From Sphingomonas sanguinis NBRC 13937 (GTDB taxonomy: Bacteria; Pseudomonadota; Alphaproteobacteria; Sphingomonadales; Sphingomonadaceae), in NCBI RefSeq assembly GCF_001591005.1, contig NZ_BCTY01000002.1:1-64000 (forward strand): a stretch of DNA of 64,000 nucleotides, read 5' to 3'. Of this stretch, positions 55,533 through 62,532 are shown piece after piece. The position numbers and the translations under genes were made by a program. The stretch's first letter is position 1. Each line of letters opens with the position of its first letter. Below the pieces are notes generated by a model. That model did not search any database. It saw nothing but the letters and a program-made list of their open reading frames with translations, and had not been told where the DNA came from.

Positions 55533-56201
55533 ATGACCGAATTTGCCTGTCCCCAATGCGGCGCGCCCGTCGCGTTCCGCTCATCGCTGCCCACGCGCGT
55601 GTGCGATTATTGTCGCAGCCTGCTGGTGCGCGACGGCGACGATCTGCGCCGCGTCGGTCAGGTGGCGGCGGTGCCCGAGGACGTCAGCCCGCTGCAACTC
55701 GGTGTGCGGGGACGGTTCGACGGCCATGGTTTCGAGCTGGTCGGCCGTGTCCGCTGGCGCTGGACGGACGGGGCGTGGAACGAATGGTACGCCGCCGCCG
55801 ATGATGGCCGCTTCTGGTGGCTGGGCGAAGCGGCGGGCCGCTACATGCTGTTCGCTCCCGCAAGCGGCGACGCGGATCAGAACGCCACCTATCGCAAGGT
55901 TGCGGAAGGCAGAGAGCCGGAGGTCGGCGAGAAGTCCCGTATCGGCAGCACGCCATATGTTGTCGCCGATGTCCGCTATGTCGAATGCGTCGCCAGCGAG
56001 GGCGAACTGCCGATATCGACCCCGAGCGGCAGCAAGGCGCTGAGCGTCGACCTGGCCGCATCGGACGGCCGCTGCGCCACGATCCAGCGCGATGGCAGCG
56101 GGACCAGCCTCTATAGCGGCCGCTACGTCACGCTTGCCGAGATCGCCGCCACCGGCCTGCGCCGCTTCGATGGCTGGCCGATGCCCGGTTACGCGGCGTG
56201 A
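55533..56201 (+). CDS. Zinc-ribbon DUF4178 protein 1
   Basis: A 222-aa cytosolic protein. A four-Cys zinc ribbon opens it (Cys6, Cys9, Cys24, Cys27), followed by a DUF4178 domain (about 50-210) with LQLGVRGRFDGHGFELVGRVRWRW and WNEWYAAADDGRFWWLGEA. It starts one base after the SPFH stop. DUF4178 is known mainly from membrane-stress neighbourhoods and has no defined activity. A second, longer member follows. Confidence 0.85.
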   Translation: MTEFACPQCGAPVAFRSSLPTRVCDYCRSLLVRDGDDLRRVGQVAAVPEDVSPLQLGVRGRFDGHGFELVGRVRWRWTDGAWNEWYAAADDGRFWWLGEAAGRYMLFAPASGDADQNATYRKVAEGREPEVGEKSRIGSTPYVVADVRYVECVASEGELPISTPSGSKALSVDLAASDGRCATIQRDGSGTSLYSGRYVTLAEIAATGLRRFDGWPMPGYAA

Positions 56202-56211
56202 GGATGGGGCG

Positions 56212-57477
56212 ATGACCGACACGGTGCGCGCCGTCACCTGCCCGCGTTGCGGCGGCACCATCGCGTTGCGCGCGGCGGGGTTGAGCGTGTCGGTGGTCTG
56301 CGAGCATTGCGGCACCACACTCGACGCGACGTCCGACGATGTGCGCGTCATCACCGCCGCGCAGCAGGCGATGCGCCAGCCCGCCATCGCGCTCGGCACG
56401 CGGGGCACACTGCGCGGCGAACAATGGGAGGTGATCGGCTATCTCGAGCGGACCGATGGCTATCAGGGTTGGCAGGAATATCTGCTGTTCAATCCATATC
56501 TCGGCTATCGCTTCCTGGTCGATGACGGCCGCTGCTTCAGCCTGGGCGTGCTGATCGATCGCACCCCGGACACGGTGTTCGACGGGTACGAGCTGGACGG
56601 TGCGCGCTATCGCCGCTTCGGGGCCGGGTACGCGGCGTCGGTGACCTTCGTCGTCGGCGAATTCTATTGGCGCGTCAGGGTGGGCGAGCAGGTCCATGTG
56701 TCGGACTATGTTCGCTCCGGCGCGATGCTGACCTGCGAGGAGAATGCGCAAGAGCGGAGCTGGACGCTGCTGACCCTGCTGAGCGTCGGCGAGGCGGAAG
56801 CGGCGTTCGGCCTGGAACCCCGACCAAGACCCTCGGGGGTCACGCCGTCACCGCACGAGCCCTCGCCCCATCTCCGGCCCCTGCGCGAGGCGGTGTTCGT
56901 CTTCGCCGCCGCCGCAATGGCGCTGGTCGCGGTGCTGATAGTCCTGGGCCAACCGAGCCGGACGCTCCTGAGCGAGACGATGGAGCTGACGCAGGACGCT
57001 CCGCCTGTCGAACGGGTGGTCGCAACCCTGTCCCTGCCCGCCGCGTATAACCGGATCACGGTCGACGCCCGCGCGGATACGCTGTCCAACAGCTGGATCG
57101 ACCTGGATTATGCGTTGGTGGATCGGCGCACCCAGCGCAGTTTCGACACCTATGCCCTGGCCGAACGCTATAGCGGCACCGACTCCGACGGCAGCTGGAG
57201 CGAGGGGGACCGTTCGCCGAACACCAGCTATGCCAGCATTCCCGGCGGCACCTATGACCTGGTGGTCGAGGCCGCGGTCCATGGCTGGACCGGCGCGCAA
57301 TCGCCGCCTGTGTCGTGGCAGACGGTCCCGGTCACGATCCGGGTGACGTCGGGCGGCAGGTTTGCGGGGCCGATGATCCTGGCGCTGATCGCGCTGTCGC
57401 TGTGGCCGGGCCTGCTGGCGATCCTCCACTTCGCGTTCGAGCAGCGGCGGGTCGCACCGATCAAGGGAGACGATTGA
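56212..57477 (+). CDS. Zinc-ribbon DUF4178 protein 2 with membrane and beta domain
   Basis: A 421-aa paralogue of the preceding protein. It has a zinc ribbon (Cys10, Cys13, Cys30, Cys33), a DUF4178 domain (GTRGTLRGEQWEVIGYLER and GWQEYLLFNPYLGYRFLVDDG) and a transmembrane helix at about 225-245. A beta-rich, probably periplasmic domain with WIDLDYALVDRRTQR and GGTYDLVVEAAVHGW follows, then a second helix (MILALIALSLWPGLLAIL) near the C-terminus. It spans the membrane twice, linking a cytosolic ribbon to an outside domain. The ATG follows GAGGATGGGG. Confidence 0.83.
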   Translation: MTDTVRAVTCPRCGGTIALRAAGLSVSVVCEHCGTTLDATSDDVRVITAAQQAMRQPAIALGTRGTLRGEQWEVIGYLERTDGYQGWQEYLLFNPYLGYRFLVDDGRCFSLGVLIDRTPDTVFDGYELDGARYRRFGAGYAASVTFVVGEFYWRVRVGEQVHVSDYVRSGAMLTCEENAQERSWTLLTLLSVGEAEAAFGLEPRPRPSGVTPSPHEPSPHLRPLREAVFVFAAAAMALVAVLIVLGQPSRTLLSETMELTQDAPPVERVVATLSLPAAYNRITVDARADTLSNSWIDLDYALVDRRTQRSFDTYALAERYSGTDSDGSWSEGDRSPNTSYASIPGGTYDLVVEAAVHGWTGAQSPPVSWQTVPVTIRVTSGGRFAGPMILALIALSLWPGLLAILHFAFEQRRVAPIKGDD

Positions 57478-57641
57478 TGCGGCTGAGCACGATCCTCTAC
57501 GCCCTGTTCTGCCTGGGCGTCGTCGCCCTCTTCACGCTGGCCGTGATGCGCAGCTATTCGCCCTTCGCCGACAGCCATCCGGGCGGCGGCGCGCGGGCGG
57601 CGGGCGGCGTTCGCGGCGCGCATGGACCCACCCACAAATGA
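57477..57641 (+). CDS. 54-aa single-helix membrane protein
   Basis: A small protein with one N-terminal helix (ILYALFCLGVVALFTLAVM, about 6-24) and a Gly/His/Ala-rich tail. Its ATG overlaps the DUF4178 stop by one base (TGATG) and its stop overlaps the DUF350 start by four (ATGA), so translational coupling on both sides supports a real gene. It may be a membrane subunit. No family is recognised. Confidence 0.75.
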   Translation: MRLSTILYALFCLGVVALFTLAVMRSYSPFADSHPGGGARAAGGVRGAHGPTHK

Positions 57642-57859
57642 CGGAGCAAGGAATGCTGTCCACCACCGTGCTGCTCGCGACCCTGCTCTATGCCGGGCTG
57701 GGCGTCCTGATCTTCGCCGTCGGTTTCTGGATCTGGGACCGACTGACGCCCGCCGATCTGTGGGGCGAAATCTGTCGCGGGAACCAGGCGGTCGCGATCT
57801 TCAGCGGGGCGATCGCCATCGCCATTGCGATCATCATCGGCGCCGCGATCCACGGCTGA
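57638..57859 (+). CDS. DUF350 membrane protein (YjfL-like)
   Basis: A 73-aa two-helix membrane protein. LLATLLYAGLGVLIFAVGF then DRLTPADLW and NQAVAIFSGAIAIAIAIIIGAA are typical of one DUF350 unit; E. coli YjfL carries two. Such proteins recur in neighbourhoods with PspA/SPFH and polyamine-type enzymes. It overlaps the preceding gene by 4 nt, and 4 bp separate it from the next. Confidence 0.87.
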   Translation: MTEQGMLSTTVLLATLLYAGLGVLIFAVGFWIWDRLTPADLWGEICRGNQAVAIFSGAIAIAIAIIIGAAIHG

Positions 57860-57863
57860 TCCG

Positions 57864-59381
57864 ATGTCCCAAACCGTGCCGCCACCGCGCGCGGGCGCGG
57901 CCCTGTTGCTGTCCGCCTTCGTTGTCGCGACCTGCGGCCTGGTCTATGAACTGCTGGCGGGAACGCTGGCCAGCTATCTGCTGGGCGACAGCGTCACGCA
58001 ATTCTCGACCGTTATCGGCACCTATCTGTTCGCGATGGGAATCGGATCGTGGTGCTCGCGCTATGTCCGGCGCGACGAACTGGCGGTGTTTGTCCGGGTC
58101 GAGATATTGGTCGCGGTGATCGGCGGCTCCTCGGCGGCATTGCTGTTCCTCCTGTTCGACCGCGTGGCCGATTTCCGGCTGCCGCTTTATGGCATCGTGC
58201 TGGCGATCGGCACGTTGGTGGGCCTGGAAATCCCGCTGCTGATGCGCATCCTGAAGGACCGGCTGGAGTTCGGCGATCTCGTCTCGCGCGTGCTGACTTT
58301 CGACTATATCGGCGCGCTGGCGGCCTCGTTGCTGTTCCCGCTGCTGCTGGTGCCCAAGCTGGGGCTGATCCGCACCGGTTTCCTGTTCGGGCTGTTCAAC
58401 GTCGCGGTCGCCATCGCGCTGATCCTGCGACTGCCGGGGCGACGGCTGCGCGGCGAACTGGCGGTGGCCATCGCCGTCGCGCTCGCCCTGCTGGCCGGTT
58501 TCCTCTGGTCGGAACGGTTGCAGCAGACCGCCGAGATCGCCGCCTATGGCGATCCCATCGTATATGCCGCCTCCACCCCCTATCAACGGATCGTCATCAC
58601 CAAGCGGCGCGATGATCTGCGCCTGTTCCTCAGCGGCAACCTGCAATTCTCGTCCCGCGACGAATATCGGTATCACGAGGCGCTGGTCCATCCCGCACTC
58701 AGCCGGGTGGCAGCCTTGCGTGACGTGTTGGTGCTGGGCGGTGGCGACGGGCTGGCGGTGCGCGAGATCCTGAAATATCCCGGCGTCCGGTCGGTGACGC
58801 TGGTCGACCTGGACCCCGCCATGATCGCGCTGTTCCGCAACAGCGCCATGCTGTCGACGCTCAACGCCCATGCCTTTTCCTCGCCAAAGGTCCATGTCGT
58901 CAATGCGGATGCCTTTCGCTGGCTGCGCGACAATCGGCGGAGTTTCGATGCGGCGATCGTCGATTTTCCCGATCCGACCAATTTCTCGCTGGGTAAGCTC
59001 TACACGGTCAGCCTCTACCGCGAGCTGGCGCGCGCGCTGAGCCCCGGCGCGGTGGTGAGCGTGCAGAGCACCTCGCCGCTCGTCGCACCGCAGGCCTTCT
59101 GGACGGTGGCGACGACCATGGAGGCGGCGGGCTTCACGACGCGCGGCTATCACGTCTATGTGCCGAGCTTTGGCGAATGGGGTTTCGTGCTGGCGGGCTT
59201 GGGCGCGCTTCCGGCGGCGGGGCCCCTACCCGCGGGCCTGCGCTTCCTCGATCCGACGACCGAGCGGCTCGCCTTCGCCTTTCCGCGCGACATGGCGCGA
59301 CGGCCGGTCAGCGTGAACCGGCTGGACAATCAGGTGCTGGTCCGCCGGTTCGAGGAAGAATGGGCGAAGGTCGAGGGATGA
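57864..59381 (+). CDS. Membrane-embedded spermidine-synthase-like aminopropyltransferase
   Basis: A 505-aa fusion of an N-terminal membrane domain (about seven helices, residues 12-225) and a C-terminal spermidine-synthase fold (about 235-490), as in COG4262. Catalytic blocks are intact: GNLQFSSRDEYRYHEALVHP with the YHE near 270, LVLGGGDGLAVREIL near 292, VTLVDLDP, and IVDFPDP near 367 (DxxDP gatekeeper). It should transfer an aminopropyl group from decarboxylated AdoMet, and the operon makes that donor (SpeH). The acceptor is unknown and may be membrane bound. Confidence 0.87.
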   Translation: MSQTVPPPRAGAALLLSAFVVATCGLVYELLAGTLASYLLGDSVTQFSTVIGTYLFAMGIGSWCSRYVRRDELAVFVRVEILVAVIGGSSAALLFLLFDRVADFRLPLYGIVLAIGTLVGLEIPLLMRILKDRLEFGDLVSRVLTFDYIGALAASLLFPLLLVPKLGLIRTGFLFGLFNVAVAIALILRLPGRRLRGELAVAIAVALALLAGFLWSERLQQTAEIAAYGDPIVYAASTPYQRIVITKRRDDLRLFLSGNLQFSSRDEYRYHEALVHPALSRVAALRDVLVLGGGDGLAVREILKYPGVRSVTLVDLDPAMIALFRNSAMLSTLNAHAFSSPKVHVVNADAFRWLRDNRRSFDAAIVDFPDPTNFSLGKLYTVSLYRELARALSPGAVVSVQSTSPLVAPQAFWTVATTMEAAGFTTRGYHVYVPSFGEWGFVLAGLGALPAAGPLPAGLRFLDPTTERLAFAFPRDMARRPVSVNRLDNQVLVRRFEEEWAKVEG

Positions 59382-60955
59382 GGCTGACCCGCCGCACGCT
59401 GATTGCCGGGGCGGCCGTCGCCGGGTTGCTCGACGGGTGCACGCATCCGGCCATGGCCGGGGAGCTGGGCGGGGCCGATCTGGCGCGCGGCCACCGGCTG
59501 CGCGATGGCGGTTTCCCCGAGCCTTCCAGCGAGCAGCATACCGATATCGCGATCATCGGCGGCGGCATCGCCGGACTGTCGGCGGCCTGGACGCTGGCCG
59601 ACGCGGGAGTCGCGTTTCGCCTGCTCGAATTGGAGGACGAAACCGGCGGCAATGCCCGTGGCGGACGCAATAGCGTCTCCGCTTATCCGCTCGGCGCGCA
59701 TTACCTGCCCATTCCCAACCCGGAAGCGACACGCGTCATCGCGCTGCTGGAGCGGCTGGGCATCATCACCGGCTGGCAGGATGGCAAGCCGGTCTTCGAC
59801 CCCTATCAAGTGGTCTCCGCGCCCGAGGAACGGCTGCTGCGCCTGGGCCGCTGGCATGAGGGGCTGGTGCCCGGCACCGCCCTCAGCCCCGAGGACCGCC
59901 GCGACATCGCCGCCTTTTTCGCCGCGATGAAGGCGTTTCGCGACCGTCGCGACGATGGCAGGCCTGCCTTCGCCATCCCTATGGCGCTGAGTTCGACCGC
60001 CGACGACCTGACGGCGCTCGACCGGATCAGCATGACCCAGTGGCTGGACCGGCAGGGATGGCGCTCGCGCATGCTGCGCGATTATATCCGCTATGCCTGT
60101 CGCGACGATTACGGCACCGAGCCCGATCAGGTCTCGGCCTGGGCGGGCATTCATTATTTTGCCAGCCGACGCGGGGCCGCCGCCAATGTCGATGGCGACC
60201 TGGTGCTCACCTGGCCCGAGGGGAATGCGCATCTGGCCCGCGCCATGGCGGCGCGCGTGCGCGGGTCGATCGAGACCGGACGCATCGCCTGGCGAGTAGA
60301 GCGTCAGGGCGACGGGGTGGTGGTCGACAGCCATGACGTGGCCAGCGGCCACTCGACCCGGCTGCACGCGCGCGCCGCGATCCTGGCGACGCCGCGCTTC
60401 GTGACGGCCCGGCTGGTGAAGGGCGTGGATGCGACCGGCTTTCGCTATGCGCCGTGGATCGTCGCCAATGTCACCGTCGACCGGCCACCGGAAGGTCCGG
60501 GTTTCGACCTGGCCTGGGACAATGTGTCGGCGACCAGCGAGTCGCTCGGCTATGTCGTGGCGACACATCAGTCGTTGGCGACGGCCCCCGGCGCGACCGT
60601 GCTGACCTGGTACATGCCGTTGTCGCGCATGACGCCCGCCTCCGCCCGCAGGCTGATGCTCGAACGGCCGCTCGCCGCGTGGCAGGACATCGTGCGAGAC
60701 GACCTGCTGGCGACCAATCCCGATCTGGACGGCGCGATCCGGCGGATCGATGTCTGGCGCTGGGGCCATGCGATGATCCGGCCCGAACCCGGCTTCATCT
60801 GGGGCGACGCGCGTCGCCACGCCGCCCAGCCGCAGCCGCCCCTGTTCTTCGCCCATTCTGACCTGAGCGGGTTCTCGATCTTCGAGGAAGCGCATCACCA
60901 CGGCGCGGAAGCCGCCGAACAGGCGCTCACGTCGATCCGGGGTAGCCAAGTATGA
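59378..60955 (+). CDS. Tat-exported lipoprotein flavin amine-oxidase-like protein
   Basis: A 525-aa FAD-dependent oxidoreductase. The N-terminus TRRTLIAGAAVAGLLDGC combines a twin-arginine motif with a lipobox-like LDGC (Cys21), so it is probably folded with FAD in the cytosol and anchored in the periplasm. DIAIIGGGIAGLSAAW (about 56-71) and LLELEDETGGNARGG form the FAD-binding fold of the amine-oxidase superfamily, and the C-terminal DLSGFSIFEEAHHHGAEAAE closes it. ATGA overlap with the aminopropyltransferase. It may oxidise an amine made by that enzyme. Confidence 0.85.
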   Translation: MRLTRRTLIAGAAVAGLLDGCTHPAMAGELGGADLARGHRLRDGGFPEPSSEQHTDIAIIGGGIAGLSAAWTLADAGVAFRLLELEDETGGNARGGRNSVSAYPLGAHYLPIPNPEATRVIALLERLGIITGWQDGKPVFDPYQVVSAPEERLLRLGRWHEGLVPGTALSPEDRRDIAAFFAAMKAFRDRRDDGRPAFAIPMALSSTADDLTALDRISMTQWLDRQGWRSRMLRDYIRYACRDDYGTEPDQVSAWAGIHYFASRRGAAANVDGDLVLTWPEGNAHLARAMAARVRGSIETGRIAWRVERQGDGVVVDSHDVASGHSTRLHARAAILATPRFVTARLVKGVDATGFRYAPWIVANVTVDRPPEGPGFDLAWDNVSATSESLGYVVATHQSLATAPGATVLTWYMPLSRMTPASARRLMLERPLAAWQDIVRDDLLATNPDLDGAIRRIDVWRWGHAMIRPEPGFIWGDARRHAAQPQPPLFFAHSDLSGFSIFEEAHHHGAEAAEQALTSIRGSQV

Positions 60956-61293
60956 ACCAGGCCGGCACCCACCTGATCGCCGACCTGTATGGCTGTCGGG
61001 GCTTGGACGACATGGCGCTGATCGAAGACACGCTGCGCGCCGCCGTCCGCGCGATCGGCGCGACGCTCATCGGACTGCACCTCCACCCCTTTGGCGAGGG
61101 CCAAGGGATTACCGGTGTCGCGATGCTGGCGGAATCGCATATGACGATCCATTCCTGGCCGGAGACCGGCTATGCGGCGATCGACATCTTCGTCTGTGGC
61201 CTGGGCCACGATCTGGACCGGGGCATCGCACTGATCGCCGACGCGCTGGGGGCCGAGCGGCGGGTCCTCACCCGCATCGAGCGCGGCGCTTAA
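60952..61293 (+). CDS. speH: S-adenosylmethionine decarboxylase proenzyme (SpeH type)
   Basis: A 113-aa pyruvoyl enzyme that makes decarboxylated AdoMet, the aminopropyl donor. The self-cleavage motif is AESHMTIHSWPE: Ser62 becomes the pyruvoyl group, with His67 and Cys82 (FVCG) for processing and catalysis, as in Thermotoga SpeH. The ATG overlaps the FAD-protein stop by 4 nt. Its own stop overlaps the stop of the convergent ROK gene. It is the last of eight coupled genes. Confidence 0.93.
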   Translation: MNQAGTHLIADLYGCRGLDDMALIEDTLRAAVRAIGATLIGLHLHPFGEGQGITGVAMLAESHMTIHSWPETGYAAIDIFVCGLGHDLDRGIALIADALGAERRVLTRIERGA

Positions 61294-62423
61294 TCGACCG
61301 CGACCGAGAAGCTCTCCGCAATGCCCGCGCTCGCCAGAATGGGCAGGAGCGCGGCCCCCAGCACCGTCGCCTTCTCCCCGATTGCCGACGCCCGGATCGC
61401 CGGGCGGCCCAGTTCGTCATACCAGGGCCGGTCCGACAGCAGCAGCGCGAGTTGCTCGCGGATCGGCTGGGGCAAGGGGCCGGAGAGGATGATCTCGCCC
61501 GGATCGAACCAGGCCAGCGCGTTGCTGATGACCGGATCGAGCTGAGCCGCCGCGCGCCGGGTCCAGCTCGCCACCGTCTCGTTATCGGCGGCGATCAGGG
61601 GGGCAACGTCGTCCGCCGATCGTACCTCATGCCCGGCCGCGCGCAGGCATCGCAGCAGGTCGACGGTGCTGGGACGGGGACGGTCGCTGGGAAATAACAG
61701 GCCGATCTCGCCGACATTGCCGTTCTGCCCCTTGGCGAGCCGCCCATTCTCGATCACGCCCGCCCCAATGCCGTGGCCGAACAGGATGACCAGTGCCGAG
61801 CGGCACCGCTGCGCCACCCCGGCCAGATAGAAATCGGCCAGGGCGGCGGCATTGGCGTCGTTCTCGATCCATACCGGCAGCGCCAGCGCATCGCCGATCA
61901 CCGCCTGCAAATCGATGTCCCGCCAGGTCGGCAGGTTGGGCACGGTCAGCCAATGGCGGCGATCGGTTACCGCCTTGGGCCCCGGCACGCCGACCCCGCA
62001 CCCGATCAGCCGCCGCCCGAGCAGGTGATGACGCTCGACCAGCTCGTGCACGATCCGCCGGACCTGCCGGGCGAAGACCTCGGGACCCGTATCCTCGAAC
62101 GCTTCCCGCACCGAGGCGATGGGCGAGCCATGAAAGTCGACCAGCGTCACGTCGACCGCGCCGTGATGAGGTGCTGCACCGATCGCGTAGCCCGCATCGC
62201 GCGCGATCTGCAGCGGCACCGACGGGCGACCACGCGCGGGCGAGCGCAGGCTCTCCGCCTCCTCGACCAGCCCCACCGCCATCAGGTCGCGCGCCATCGC
62301 GGTCATCGCCGCCGGGCTGAACCCCAGGTTGCGCGCCAGGTCCAGGCGCGACGCCGCGCCCTTGACCCATAGCGAGTGCACGACGCGCTGCTGCGCCCGG
62401 TCGAGTTGGAAATTCGTCCTCAC
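61290..62423 (-). CDS. ROK-family transcriptional repressor
   Basis: A 377-aa regulator. The N-terminal winged helix (about 10-65, RLDLARNLGFSPAAMTAMARDL) is followed by a ROK sugar-kinase fold with IGCGVGVPGPK, VWIENDANAAALADFYLAG and FGHGIGAGVIENG. The usual zinc-binding CxCGxxGC is absent, so zinc-dependent sugar sensing may differ. It is divergent from a TonB-dependent receptor and likely represses it until a sugar binds. It also shares a 4-nt stop overlap with speH. Confidence 0.88.
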   Translation of the reverse strand: MRTNFQLDRAQQRVVHSLWVKGAASRLDLARNLGFSPAAMTAMARDLMAVGLVEEAESLRSPARGRPSVPLQIARDAGYAIGAAPHHGAVDVTLVDFHGSPIASVREAFEDTGPEVFARQVRRIVHELVERHHLLGRRLIGCGVGVPGPKAVTDRRHWLTVPNLPTWRDIDLQAVIGDALALPVWIENDANAAALADFYLAGVAQRCRSALVILFGHGIGAGVIENGRLAKGQNGNVGEIGLLFPSDRPRPSTVDLLRCLRAAGHEVRSADDVAPLIAADNETVASWTRRAAAQLDPVISNALAWFDPGEIILSGPLPQPIREQLALLLSDRPWYDELGRPAIRASAIGEKATVLGAALLPILASAGIAESFSVAVD

Positions 62424-62453
62424 CCGCCCGCACCTATCGGCCGTTCGCGACGC

Positions 62454-62482
62454 TTTTATTTATTTTTGCAGAAATAATAAAA
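62454..62482. promoter_or_regulatory. Candidate ROK-repressor operator (NagC/Mlc-like)
   Basis: TTATTT at 62460-62465 and AAATAA at 62472-62477 form perfect 6-bp arms around TTGCAG, and the arms extend with further A/T (TTTTA upstream, TAAAA downstream). The shape matches the AT-rich inverted repeats bound by NagC and Mlc. It lies between the divergent ROK and receptor genes, 31 bp from the ROK start and about 50 bp from the receptor start. It is a striking AT island in GC-rich DNA. Confidence 0.6.
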
Positions 62483-62532
62483 TTCGTCACAAAGCGCAGC
62501 GAAAGGCCCGCCATCTCATCCGGGGGCTTTCC

